A stretch of DNA of 46,714 nucleotides from Streptomyces pathocidini. Lineage in GTDB: Bacteria; Actinomycetota; Actinomycetes; Streptomycetales; Streptomycetaceae. Below the pieces are notes generated by a model, which made no database searches, was not told where the DNA came from, and saw only the letters and a list, made by a program, of their open reading frames with translations. A program made the translations under genes and the position numbers. The stretch lies in the NCBI RefSeq assembly GCF_001418495.1, contig NZ_LIQY01000001.1:1-46714 (forward strand), in the 5' to 3' direction. Shown in pieces: positions 25,167 through 33,601 of this stretch. Position 1 is the stretch's first letter. Each line of letters begins with the position of its first letter.

Positions 25167-25814
25167 TCACGCGCCGTACGTGACCCGGATGTTCGTGAAG
25201 CCGAGGGAGCGTAGGAGGCCCTCCAGCATCCGCGTCGTGTTCTGCTCGGCCGTCGTCGTCAGGCGGCTGTCCTTGGCCGCGGACGCTATGTGCTTCGTGG
25301 CCAGTTTCTGGACCGCCTGTTCGTTGTTGGGGTTGTCGGAGAAGAAGTCGCCGAGCCGGTCGAAGATGCCGCGCTGCTTCGAGACGGTGTAGGACCGGTC
25401 CGGGTCGAGGGCCGGTTTGCCGAGGGCCGCGTGCGGGAGCTTGATGCTGGCGGCGGTCCGGGCCTCGTTGACCGTGACGTCCTCCTTGGCGAGGCCGCCC
25501 ATGTCGACGTACGCGTCCACGGTGCCGGCGCCGACGTACAGCGTCCTCGTACCGCGGAGCGAGTCCGGCACGTACTTGGTGTCCTTCTCCAGGTCCACGA
25601 CGACCTGGAAGTTGCCCGTGGCCGCCTCGTAGCGGCTGATGTCCTGGATGGACTCCAGCAGCGCGGGGCCCGAGCGGTCGCGCTCCTTCTCGCCCAGCAC
25701 GTCGTCGAGCGACGGCAGCAGGCTGAGGCGCACCGCCGCCACCAGCGCGACGGCCACCAGAACCGCGCCGCCCGCCGCCTTCGCCCACCACGGCACAGTC
25801 TTGCCAGCACTCAT
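25167..25814 (-). CDS. DUF4230-family membrane-anchored protein
   Basis: A 215-aa protein with a single N-terminal membrane segment (about residues 9-29, WWAKAAGGAVLVAVALVAAV) and an extracytoplasmic domain of DUF4230 type: LLESIQDISRYEAATGNFQVVVDLEKD, LYVGAGTVDAYVDMGGL and KLPHAALGKPALDPDRSYTVSKQRG. ATG 25814 follows GGGAGGA. The function of the family is unknown. Its last 25 codons are duplicated as a scrap at 17844-17926. It is convergent with the DUF397 remnant. Confidence 0.85.
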   Translation of the reverse strand: MSAGKTVPWWAKAAGGAVLVAVALVAAVRLSLLPSLDDVLGEKERDRSGPALLESIQDISRYEAATGNFQVVVDLEKDTKYVPDSLRGTRTLYVGAGTVDAYVDMGGLAKEDVTVNEARTAASIKLPHAALGKPALDPDRSYTVSKQRGIFDRLGDFFSDNPNNEQAVQKLATKHIASAAKDSRLTTTAEQNTTRMLEGLLRSLGFTNIRVTYGA

Positions 25815-26017
25815 GAGGGTGTTCCTCCCCTTTTTCTGTACGGATGCCCTCGTCCTGCGGAGATCAGTACGCCATGCCGCGGTCATGTCCTGGTCATGTT
25901 CGTCCTCAACTCCCGCCACTTCCCGGTCGGTTGGGACCGAATCGGTGGCTTCGGAATCGTGCCCTCCGCCGGGTCGACTGCCTACGATCGATCACCGGAG
26001 GGTCGTTGTGCAACGCA

Positions 26018-26278
26018 TCACAGTCCGGTTGTCCGAGGGAAGCTGTGGGTGCGGGCGCCGAGCACGGCGAGCAGCACCGGCACCAGCAGGGCGAGCACGC
26101 TCCAGGGGAACGCGGTAGCGCCGAGCGCGTCGAGCAGCACGCCTCCGGCGATGCCGCCACCGGCCATGGCCATGTTCCACAGGGTGACGAGCATGGCCTG
26201 CGCCGCGTCGGCCTGGCCGCCGCCCGCCTGCCCGACGGCCGTCTGCAGGAGCGTCGGTACGCCGCCCCAGCCGAGACC
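26018..26278 (-). pseudogene. C-terminal remnant of an MFS permease
   Basis: The last 86 codons of a major facilitator transporter remain (GLGWGGVPTLLQTAVGQAGG, AQAMLVTLWNMAMAGGGIAGG, FPWSVLALLVPVLLAVLG), covering about the final two to three membrane helices. Upstream the frame continues only into non-homologous sequence that overlaps the start of the M1 peptidase gene, so roughly three quarters of the transporter is missing. It marks a deletion or insertion breakpoint near 26279. Confidence 0.7.
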
Positions 26279-26397
26279 GCAGGGGGTGCCCGGCCATGGC
26301 CCGCGGAGGCGAACAGGTGCCGGGATCGCGGCAACCTCGTGGCGCGAAGGGCCCTCTACCAGGACGCGGCACACCGCGACCGGACGGAGAGCAGGCA

Positions 26398-27867
26398 GTG
26401 GACCCCAGCAAGGACAGTGCCGTCTTTCCTCGCTGGTCCTGGGTTCCCCGCTCGTCGCGCTGGGCTCCGGCCCTGGCGCTTGTCGTGGCCATGGGCACCG
26501 CATGCAGCGATCCCGCACCGCACACCGAGGCCGGGGCGCGCGCGAGGATCGGCGCGGCCGGAGCGGGCGACCGCCTCTTCCCCGCGCTCGGCAACGGCGG
26601 CTACGACGTGGCCCACTACGACCTGACGCTGCATTACGTACCCGAGACCAACCACCTCAGCGGCACCGCGATCATCACCGCGCGGGCCACCCAGAACCTG
26701 GCGCGCTTCAACCTCGACTTCGCCGGGCTGAAGGTGCGTGGTGCCAGGGTGAACGGAACGGGCGCCCGTTTCGCGCGCGAGGAGAACGAGCTGACGCTGA
26801 CGCCCGCGAAGACGGTCGAGGACGGCGAAACCTTCCAGGCCACCGTGGCGTACTCCGGCACGCCGCGCATGATCGAGGACGCCGACGGATCCGTGGAGGG
26901 CTGGATCGAGACCGACGACGGCTCAACCGCCCTGGGCCAGCCGGCCGGTTCCATGACGTGGTTCCCCGGCAACCACCACCCCTCGGACAAGGCTGCCTAC
27001 GACATCCGGATCACCGTGCCCAAGGACGAGGACGGCGACCCGTACGACGTTTTGAGCAACGGGGAGTTGGTGGAGGAGGAAGACAAGGGCGACCGCGTCG
27101 GCAGCCACTGGCGCAGCAGGGAACCGATGGCGAGCTACCTCGCGAACATCTCCGTCGGATACTTCGAGATCATCAAGGACCGCACCGACGACGGCCTGCC
27201 GGTCCATATCGCGGTGGACCCCGACGAGGCCGAAGAAGCCGCGGACGTGGCCGACCTGGTGCCCGAGATCGTCGCATGGGCGAGTGAGCGCTTCGGTCCC
27301 TATCCCTTCTCCTCAACGGGTGCCGTCGTCGACCACCTCCCGGATCTCGGCTACGCTCTGGAGACCCAGACCAAGCCGTACTTCGACTCGGCGCCCGAAG
27401 AGAGCCTGCTGGTCCACGAGTTGGCCCACCAGTGGTTCGGCAACTCGGTCACCCCACGCGAGTGGAAGGACATGTGGCTGAACGAGGGGTTCGCCAACTA
27501 TGCCGAGTGGCTCTGGGAAGAGGAGCAGGGCGGCAGGACGGTCCAGGAGACCTTCGAGTCCTTCTACGACGGCACCCACGCGGAGAGCGACGGCATCTGG
27601 GATTTCCCCCCGGCCGACCCGCCCAGCGCCGCCCGTGTCTCCGACTCGCCCGTCTACGGGCGCGGCGCGATGGTGCTGCACAAGGTGCGCCAGGCCGTCG
27701 GAGACAAGACCTTCTTCACGATCCTGCGGACCTGGACCCGGCAGCACCGGCACGGGAACGCCGACACCGGGCAGTTCATCGCCCTGTGCGAGCAGAAGTC
27801 GGGCAAGGACCTGACCGAGCTCTTCGAAACCTGGCTCTACGCCGAGGGCAAGCCCGCCGCTACCTGA
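26398..27867 (+). CDS. M1-family metallopeptidase lipoprotein
   Basis: A 489-aa secreted zinc aminopeptidase-like protein. I chose GTG 26398 (DPSKDSAVFPRW) with GGAGAG upstream; the signal peptide then ends in a lipobox-like MGTAC with Cys36, so it is probably anchored outside the membrane. Zinc ligands are H340-E341-x-x-H344 and E363 (HELAHQWFGN, LNEGFANY). The substrate motif that reads GAMEN in classical M1 enzymes is YALETQ here, as in many bacterial secreted members. YGRGAMVLHKVR and SGKDLTELFETWL complete the catalytic domain. It could trim peptides for the nearby importers. Confidence 0.92.
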   Translation: MDPSKDSAVFPRWSWVPRSSRWAPALALVVAMGTACSDPAPHTEAGARARIGAAGAGDRLFPALGNGGYDVAHYDLTLHYVPETNHLSGTAIITARATQNLARFNLDFAGLKVRGARVNGTGARFAREENELTLTPAKTVEDGETFQATVAYSGTPRMIEDADGSVEGWIETDDGSTALGQPAGSMTWFPGNHHPSDKAAYDIRITVPKDEDGDPYDVLSNGELVEEEDKGDRVGSHWRSREPMASYLANISVGYFEIIKDRTDDGLPVHIAVDPDEAEEAADVADLVPEIVAWASERFGPYPFSSTGAVVDHLPDLGYALETQTKPYFDSAPEESLLVHELAHQWFGNSVTPREWKDMWLNEGFANYAEWLWEEEQGGRTVQETFESFYDGTHAESDGIWDFPPADPPSAARVSDSPVYGRGAMVLHKVRQAVGDKTFFTILRTWTRQHRHGNADTGQFIALCEQKSGKDLTELFETWLYAEGKPAAT

Positions 27868-27878
27868 GAGCAACGGAT

Positions 27879-27909
27879 AAGGGCCCAACCCCCCTTGAGA
27901 AGGGCCCTT
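27879..27909 (+). terminator. Terminator after the M1 peptidase
   Basis: AAGGGCCC (27879-27886) and GGGCCCTT (27902-27909) form a perfect 8-bp stem with a 15-base loop, starting 12 bases after the stop codon. Confidence 0.65.
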
Positions 27910-27986
27910 CAGCGTTTGCTGTGTAGCTGATGGGGCTGTCCCCCCCGACCCCCAACGGCACTCCCTCCGTGAGGCGGGGCGTCCGT

Positions 27987-28718
27987 TCAGCCGATGGCGA
28001 TGAAGTTGAAGGGTCGGTTGGCGCGGCTGAAGTTGCTGTCGCTGGTGAAGATGGTCACGCCTGTCTGGTCGATGCCGGCGATGTGGACGGCGTCCTGCAT
28101 GTAGAGCCAGTCGCCCCAGATGGTGGCCGTGGCGCTCGGAGGGGCCGGGAAGGGGGTCGTGAACGTGATGCGGTACTGGCCGGCGCCCACAACGTTGATC
28201 TGGAAGTTGCCGCTGCCGGCGTGGACGGAGCCGTTCTCGTTGATGGTGCCGCGTACGACGTGTCCGCCCAGCGTGCTGTTCGACGGCGGTCCGGGCTGGG
28301 GGGTGCCGGCGGTCCGCCGTAGGTACCACATGGTGCCGGCGTTCCTGGCCAGCCAGATCTGCTGGTTGGCGGCACTGCCTGTCAGGGCCGGGTTCTCGAA
28401 GACGTGGGTGTTGTTGACGGTGACGGTGGCCTCGTCCAGGAGCCATTCGTTGTTACTGGCCAGCCGGAGGTACACGGGGAAGAGGTCGAGGTCGGCGATG
28501 GTGAGCTGCGGACTTGTGGGGTCGTTCAAGTTGGCCGGCGTGACGTTGCTGCCGGTGCCGATGACGAACACGTTGGTGTCGCCGTCCTCGAAGTCGTCGG
28601 CGGCGGTGTTCAGGAGGAACTCCCGGCCGGCGATGCCGAGGTAGACCCAGTCATCGGTCTGCGCACCCAGACCACTGCCCGTGCGGATGGTCGCGACGAT
28701 CTCCGTGATGTCCGTCAT
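27987..28718 (-). CDS. PLAT/LH2-like domain protein
   Basis: A 243-aa protein from ATG 28718 behind GAGGGAAG. The N-terminal half resembles a PLAT/LH2 beta-sandwich: TDDWVYLGIAGREFLLNTAA, DFEDGDTNVFVIGTGSNV, FPVYLRLASNNEWLLDEATV. Such domains bind lipids or proteins. The C-terminal half (SGNFQINVVGAGQYRITFTT, PPSATATIWGDWLYMQDAVH) is another beta-rich module that I cannot name. No signal peptide or membrane segment is visible. It lies 356 bp downstream of the ricin-type lectin gene in the same orientation, and the two may cooperate as binding proteins. Confidence 0.75.
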   Translation of the reverse strand: MTDITEIVATIRTGSGLGAQTDDWVYLGIAGREFLLNTAADDFEDGDTNVFVIGTGSNVTPANLNDPTSPQLTIADLDLFPVYLRLASNNEWLLDEATVTVNNTHVFENPALTGSAANQQIWLARNAGTMWYLRRTAGTPQPGPPSNSTLGGHVVRGTINENGSVHAGSGNFQINVVGAGQYRITFTTPFPAPPSATATIWGDWLYMQDAVHIAGIDQTGVTIFTSDSNFSRANRPFNFIAIG

Positions 28719-29010
28719 GATCGCTTCCCTCTCTCGCTGCCCTGTCGGATTTGGTCCGGGGGAGGGGTCGCTGCGCGCAACTGCCTCGCCGGGAACGCTG
28801 GTCCGGTGGTCGGCCCGGGGGTAGGAGCCGGGCGTACCGCTCGGCGTGCGTGTCACCGGGAGTGATGCGCCAATTGGGCGAAGAGGAAACGAATATGAAT
28901 GCCAGTACCTCAACATGCGTGAATCCAGGCTGTTTTGCCCCTTTAAGTGGTGATCATCTGGTAGCTCTCTTAGTGGAAGTAGGGGTTCCGGGGTCGTCGG
29001 CGGTTCGGGA
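28719..29010. promoter_or_regulatory. Intergenic region upstream of the PLAT-like gene
   Basis: About 290 bp with AT-rich patches (28880-28970), unusual for this window. It holds a small palindrome CCAATTGG at 28870-28877. It probably carries a promoter for the minus-strand PLAT-like gene. No gene is supported on either strand. Confidence 0.4.
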
Positions 29011-29100
29011 GTGGTTAACCGCCTGTCACCGAGGCGACGGGTGGTCAACCGCCCGTAATCGAGGCGACGGGTGGTCAACCGCCCGTAATCGAGGCGACGA
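29011..29100. repeat. Three 30-bp tandem repeats at the 3' end of the lectin gene
   Basis: Units 29011-29040, 29041-29070 and 29071-29100. The last two are identical except for the final base, and the first differs at about four positions. Read on the minus strand each unit encodes V-A-S-I/V-T-G-G and a stop, all in the same frame because 30 is a multiple of three. The true stop of the lectin gene is in the 29071-29100 unit; the other two lie downstream of it. Confidence 0.92.
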
Positions 29101-30433
29101 TGATGCCGGGAACATGGGAATACGCGCCCCCGTACCAGTCGTTCGGCTGGCAGTTCAGGGTGTAGCCGTTTCCCATGTAATAGGTGTCGGCCCAGACCGT
29201 TCCGGCTTCGTACAGGCAGTAGTGCTGGTGGACCTCGAAAGACACGACGGGATTCGTGGGCGAGATGGCGAGATCGAGGATCGCGAAAGTTACTTCGTTG
29301 TCGGTGTTGTAGGTCGACACGTACGTCCCGACCGAGTTCGGTGGGACGAGTTGTACGGGGGAGTCGGGGTAGGTCAGCAGCGTTCCGTCGGACGGACTCA
29401 GCGTGATGAGTAGTTCGTTGGGCGTGTCGTTGGAGATGACCGTCACCAGGCCGTTGCACGACAGGCTGGGGGCGAAGTTCGTTGTCCAGCCCTGATTTCC
29501 GGGGCTTTGGGTGGGCGGGTATTTGGGGTGGTACGAGATGATCGGAGTGCCGGGGCTGTTCGAGCCGCCGGAGACGTCGAGGACATTCCCGTTCATCCGG
29601 CTCCGGATGAAGCCGTCGCCGCAGATCGACCACGACTGGTTGGGGGCGCCGGTGAAATGGTTGATCTGGATCGTGGCTCCGTCGCTCGGATCGGAGTCGG
29701 CGATTTCCACGTACAGCCCGCTCTCGGCGTTGATGATCCAGCCGTCGCTGGCGTAAGTCCACTGCTGATCCGCGTTGTCGGAGGACTTGTACGTCCAGAT
29801 GTGAAGCGGTGTGCCCGGCTCGGTCGAGGCTCCTGCGACGTCGAGTACCAGGCTGCTGCCGCCGGAGTCCGGCAGCCAGCTGGTGATGAATTCCCAGCCC
29901 ACCGCCGTCGGAACCAGCACCTCGGGAGCTGTCCAAGTGGCGGTGAGATACACGCCCGCACCTTCGTCCACGGCTCGGACAGAGGCCAGGTCATCCTCCA
30001 GGTAGGCCTCCACCACCTGGCTGACGGGCTCGAGTTCCGGTGGGATCGCGCCGAGGAGCTCAGGGAAGTTTCCGCCGTCCTGCAGGGACGCAACGGCCGC
30101 ATTCGGGAGGACGAAGTTGTAGCCCCAGACATAGGAGTTGGCCGAAATGGTGGCGGGTGTCGGGGGCGCTGCGACCGATGCCGGGACAGCTCCTCCGTCT
30201 CGCCCTCGGGAACTCCCGCCTTGGGAACTCCGGTCTTGGGCGCTCCGGCCTCGGGAACTCGCGTCTCGGGGGCTCCGGCCTCGGGCCCGCAGAACGGCAT
30301 CCACCCTCTGCTGTATCGACTCCCGCACCGCGTCGGCCGCTTCTCGGTTGTTCCCGTGCGATCGCCGTATCGCTCGCAGCGAATTCAGTTCCGCGCTCGT
30401 GAAATCTGCTGAGGGGGACTTGTGCCCAGCCAT
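29075..30433 (-). CDS. Ricin-type beta-trefoil lectin protein with repeat linker
   Basis: A 452-aa protein from ATG 30433 behind GAGAGGA. Residues 10-50 are helical (FTSAELNSLRAIRRSHGNNR). Residues 51-80 are an Arg/Ser/Gly pentapeptide-repeat linker. Residues about 100-180 form an uncharacterised domain (YVWGYNFVLPNAAVASLQDG). Residues 190-320 are a ricin B beta-trefoil with three QxW motifs (QQW near 224, QSW near 267, QGW near 315) and three LDV-type starts. The last 130 residues are beta-rich, unrecognised, and contain EVHQHYCLYEAGTVWADTYY. There is no Sec signal or membrane segment. It may bind sugars and be released or loaded by another route. The gene carries tandem repeats at its leader, linker and 3' end. 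Confidence 0.82.
   Translation of the reverse strand: MAGHKSPSADFTSAELNSLRAIRRSHGNNREAADAVRESIQQRVDAVLRARGRSPRDASSRGRSAQDRSSQGGSSRGRDGGAVPASVAAPPTPATISANSYVWGYNFVLPNAAVASLQDGGNFPELLGAIPPELEPVSQVVEAYLEDDLASVRAVDEGAGVYLTATWTAPEVLVPTAVGWEFITSWLPDSGGSSLVLDVAGASTEPGTPLHIWTYKSSDNADQQWTYASDGWIINAESGLYVEIADSDPSDGATIQINHFTGAPNQSWSICGDGFIRSRMNGNVLDVSGGSNSPGTPIISYHPKYPPTQSPGNQGWTTNFAPSLSCNGLVTVISNDTPNELLITLSPSDGTLLTYPDSPVQLVPPNSVGTYVSTYNTDNEVTFAILDLAISPTNPVVSFEVHQHYCLYEAGTVWADTYYMGNGYTLNCQPNDWYGGAYSHVPGIIVASITGG
30205..30279 (-). repeat. Five 15-bp tandem repeats in the lectin linker
   Basis: Five consecutive 15-base units starting at 30205, 30220, 30235, 30250 and 30265, each beginning CT(C/T)GGG on the plus strand, with a partial sixth. 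They encode the Ser/Arg/Gly pentapeptide repeats (RDASS, RGRSA, QDRSS, QGGSS). Unit length keeps the frame. Confidence 0.85.
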
Positions 30434-30447
30434 GGTCTGTTCCTCTC

Positions 30448-30495
30448 GCCGGATGCCTGAAACGCCGGATGCCTGAAACGCCGGATGCCTGAAAC
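30448..30495. repeat. Three 16-bp tandem repeats in the lectin leader
   Basis: GCCGGATGCCTGAAAC is repeated exactly three times (30448-30463, 30464-30479, 30480-30495), followed by a partial GCCGG. It lies immediately upstream of the lectin ribosome site, so it is in the 5' untranslated region or promoter. Confidence 0.95.
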
Positions 30496-31062
30496 GCCGG
30501 GGTGCCCCCAAATGTGCCCGCATCCCATGAAGCCACAGGGTTCCCGCCGCCGCATTCCCGGGGCAAGATCCCCCGCCATATGCAATGTGCCTCGAAGTCG
30601 GAGGAGAACGCCGGAAGGGAACGCCTGAAGAGAGTGCCGGAAGGAAAAGCTGGTGGGTTCGCCGACCGCGGTTGCGCCGAATCGGTGACGCCGGCGTGCG
30701 CCGCGTGCACCCCGCCTGCCCCGGGGTGCACTGATCTACGCGGCCGGGACTCCCGACCGCCCCAGGAGGCGTACCGCGCGGCCCTTCGGCGAGCCGCCGA
30801 CCGCGCGCCTCCCACCGCGCCGCCACCGCCGCACCGGGGGGCGCCCGCTGGGCGGGGCGTCCGACCGGCCGAGGAGCCCACCGCCCGTAGGTCTCGGCGA
30901 CCGGCCCCGCCCGACAACCCGTACGCCCCGTGCCCCCTGGGAGGGACCGGCCGTTCGGGCATCCGGGGGGTTCTCGGCGCCCCTCCGCGCGTACCGCTCC
31001 GACGGAGGCGCCGGATGCCGCAGCGTGCGGAGTCAGTTGAGCCTGTTCTAGGAGGAAACACC
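30496..31062. promoter_or_regulatory. Intergenic region upstream of oligopeptide operon 2
   Basis: A 567-bp stretch between the lectin leader and the operon 2 lipoprotein. Long open frames run through it, but their codon pattern and composition (Pro/Arg-rich, no motif) do not support a gene. It should hold promoters for both divergent units. TAGGAGGAAA at 31049-31058 is the ribosome site of the lipoprotein gene. Confidence 0.5.
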
Positions 31063-32673
31063 ATGCGTGGAGTCACATGGGCCGCGGCCGCCGTCACCGT
31101 CCTCGCGGCGACGGCCACCGCCTGCGGCGGGGGCGGCGCAAGCGACACCTCGGCCGTGCTGAGTTCCTCCTGGGGCGACCCGCAGAACCCGCTGGAGCCG
31201 GCCAACACCAACGAGGTGCAGGGCGGCAAGGTCCTGTCGATGATCTTCCGCGGGCTCAAGGAGTACGACCCGAAGACCGGCGAGGCCAAGGACATGCTCG
31301 CCGAGCGGATCGAGAGTGACGACTCGCAGAACTACACCGTCACCGTCAAGGACGGCTGGACCTTCAGCAACGGCGAGAAGGTCACCGCCCGGTCCTTCGT
31401 GGACGCCTGGAACTACGGTGCCCTGCTCGACAACAAGCAGAAGAACGCCTACTTCTTCGAGTACATCGACGGCTACGACAAGGTGCACCCCTCCTCCGGC
31501 AACCCCACCGCCAAGACCCTCTCCGGGCTGACGGTGAAGGACGACCGCACGTTCACCGTCAAGCTCACCCAGAAGTTCTCCACCTGGCCCGAGACCCTCG
31601 GCTACGCGGCCTACGCCCCGCTGCCCCGGTCCTTCTTCGACGACCACGACGCGTGGCTCGACAAGCCCGTCGGCAACGGCCCGTACACCATCGACTCGTA
31701 CGCCAAGGGCTCGGAGATGCGGCTGCGGAAGTGGGAGGACTACCCGGGTCCGGACAAGGCGCGCAACGGCGGCGTGGACCTGAAGGTCTACACGGACAAC
31801 AACACCGCGTACACCGACCTCCAGTCCGGCAACCTCGACCTCGCCGACGACATCCCGGCCGCGCAGCTGAAGAACGCCCCGAAGGACCTGGGCGAGCGGT
31901 ACATCAACCAGCCCGCCGGCATCCTCCAGACCCTCGCCTTCCCCTACTACGACAAGAACTGGGGCGCGGGGAAGGAGAAGCTGCGCATCGGGCTCTCGCG
32001 GGCCATCGACCGCGAGCAGATCACCCGGCAGATCTTCCAGAAGACCCGCACCCCGGCCACCGACTGGACCTCCCCGGTCCTGGGCAAGGACGGCGGCTAC
32101 AAGTCCGGGCTGTGCGGGGACGCCTGCGACTACGACCCGGCCGCGGCCAAGAAGCTGATCAAGGAGGGCGGCGGGCTGCCCGGCGGGAAGGTCACGCTCA
32201 CCTCCAACGTCGACACCGGCTCGCACCGGGAGTGGATGGACGCCGTCTGCAACAGCATCAACAACGCCCTCGGCAACGAACGGGCCTGCACGGTCGATCC
32301 GGTCGGCACCTTCGCCGACTACCGCAACCGCATCACCGGGCACCGGATGACCGGCCCGTTCCGGGCGGGCTGGCAGATGGACTACCCGCTGATCCAGAAC
32401 TTCCTCCAGCCGCTCTACTACACCAACGCCTCGTCCAACGACGGGAAGTGGAGCAACAAGGACTTCGACCGGCTCGTCAACGAGGCCAACGCCGAGACCG
32501 ACACCGGCAGGGCCGTCTCCACCTTCCAGGACGGCGAGAAGATCCTCGCCGAGCAGATGCCCGCCATCCCGCTCTGGTACCAGAACGGCAGCGCGGGCTA
32601 CTCGGAGCGGCTCTCGGACGTGACCCTCAACCCGTTCAGCGTGCCCGTCTACGAGCAGATCAAGGTCAGCTGA
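31063..32673 (+). CDS. Oligopeptide-binding lipoprotein, operon 2
   Basis: A 536-aa family-5 binding lipoprotein, a paralogue of the one at 10020-11657. The signal peptide ends in lipobox ATAC with Cys21. It shares SWGDPQNPLEPANTNEVQGG, MIFRGLKEYDPKTGEAKD and GNGPYTIDSY with its paralogue, but differs in the N-terminal linker and many surface residues, so ligand range may differ. ATG 31063 follows TAGGAGGAAA. Unlike operon 1, only four bases separate it from the permease gene, with no hairpin. Confidence 0.93.
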   Translation: MRGVTWAAAAVTVLAATATACGGGGASDTSAVLSSSWGDPQNPLEPANTNEVQGGKVLSMIFRGLKEYDPKTGEAKDMLAERIESDDSQNYTVTVKDGWTFSNGEKVTARSFVDAWNYGALLDNKQKNAYFFEYIDGYDKVHPSSGNPTAKTLSGLTVKDDRTFTVKLTQKFSTWPETLGYAAYAPLPRSFFDDHDAWLDKPVGNGPYTIDSYAKGSEMRLRKWEDYPGPDKARNGGVDLKVYTDNNTAYTDLQSGNLDLADDIPAAQLKNAPKDLGERYINQPAGILQTLAFPYYDKNWGAGKEKLRIGLSRAIDREQITRQIFQKTRTPATDWTSPVLGKDGGYKSGLCGDACDYDPAAAKKLIKEGGGLPGGKVTLTSNVDTGSHREWMDAVCNSINNALGNERACTVDPVGTFADYRNRITGHRMTGPFRAGWQMDYPLIQNFLQPLYYTNASSNDGKWSNKDFDRLVNEANAETDTGRAVSTFQDGEKILAEQMPAIPLWYQNGSAGYSERLSDVTLNPFSVPVYEQIKVS

Positions 32674-32677
32674 CCCC

Positions 32678-33601
32678 ATGGGCCGCTATGTGCTCCGCAG
32701 GCTCCTCCAGATGGTCCCGGTGTTCATCGGGACCACCTTCCTGATCTTCTTCATGGTGTACGCGCTGGGCGACCCGGTCGCGGCCCTCTTCGGCGACCGG
32801 GCGCCCGACCCGGCCACCGCCGCGCGGATCCGCCGCGAGCTGTACCTCGACCGGCCGCTGTGGACGCAGTACCTGCACTACATGGGCCAGATCTTCCAGG
32901 GCAACTTCGGCACCGCCTTCAACGGCCAGCCCGTCCTGGACCTGATGGCCGAGGCCTGGCCGGTGACGCTGCGGCTGACCCTCGTCGCCATCGTCATCGA
33001 GCTGATCTTCGGCATCACCCTCGGCGTCATCGGCGGGCTGCGGCGCGGGCGGGCCACCGACACCGGAGTGCTGTTCCTGACCCTCGTCGTCATCTCGGTG
33101 CCGACCTTCGTGACCGGCTACCTCCTCCAGTACCTCTTCGGCGTCGAGTGGGGCCTCATCAGGCCGTCGGTCTCACCCGCCGCCCCGCTGAACGAACTGC
33201 TCCTGCCCGGCGCCGTCCTCGCCCTGGTCTCGCTGGCCTACGTGACACGGCTGACGCGGACGTCCATCGCCGAGAACGTCCGGGCGGACTACGTGCGCAC
33301 CGCCGTCGCCAAGGGCCTGCCGCGCCACCGGGTCATCACCCGCCACCTGCTGCGGAACTCGCTCATCCCCGTGATCACCTTCATTGGCACCGACATCGGG
33401 GCGCTGATGGGCGGGGCGATCGTCACCGAGCGGATCTTCAACATCCACGGCGTCGGCTACCAGCTCTACCAGGGCATCCTGCGGAACAACTCCCCGACGG
33501 TCGTGGGCTTCGTGACGGTCCTCGTCATCGTCTTCCTGCTGGCGAACCTGCTCGTCGACCTCCTCTACGCCGTGCTCGACCCGAGGATCCGCTATGCCTG
33601 A
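32678..33601 (+). CDS. Oligopeptide ABC permease, first subunit (OppB/DppB type), operon 2
   Basis: A 307-aa permease, the same length as its operon 1 paralogue and highly similar (GRYVLRRLLQMVPVFIGTTF, YVRTAVAKGLPRHRVITRHL, DIGALMGGAIVTERIFN). It forms the peptide channel with the next gene. Its last eight bases overlap the start of the second permease, as in operon 1. No separate ribosome site is visible ahead of ATG 32678, only the end of the lipoprotein gene, so translation probably re-initiates. Confidence 0.94.
   Translation: MGRYVLRRLLQMVPVFIGTTFLIFFMVYALGDPVAALFGDRAPDPATAARIRRELYLDRPLWTQYLHYMGQIFQGNFGTAFNGQPVLDLMAEAWPVTLRLTLVAIVIELIFGITLGVIGGLRRGRATDTGVLFLTLVVISVPTFVTGYLLQYLFGVEWGLIRPSVSPAAPLNELLLPGAVLALVSLAYVTRLTRTSIAENVRADYVRTAVAKGLPRHRVITRHLLRNSLIPVITFIGTDIGALMGGAIVTERIFNIHGVGYQLYQGILRNNSPTVVGFVTVLVIVFLLANLLVDLLYAVLDPRIRYA

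Larger units (their letters stand above)
25038..25262 (+). repeat. Right copy of the cassette-flanking direct repeat
   Basis: Corresponds to 17695-17937. It contains the DUF397 tail remnant, a hairpin spacer, and the 3' end of the intact DUF4230 gene on the minus strand. The two copies are direct repeats about 7.1 kb apart. Confidence 0.7.

Noticed and set aside
28751-29413. Plus-strand frame opposite the lectin gene end, with a repeat of WSTARNRGDG.
   Set aside because: The apparent protein repeat is the shadow of the 30-bp DNA repeat, and most of the frame lies opposite the supported lectin gene.
29011-30495. CRISPR array.
   Set aside because: The repeats are directly adjacent without spacers and lie in or beside a coding gene; no cas genes are present.
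30502-31062. Long plus-strand frame running from the lectin leader into the operon 2 lipoprotein.
   Set aside because: The upstream part is low-complexity Pro/Arg/Ala sequence. The lipoprotein has its own strong ribosome site and signal peptide at 31063.
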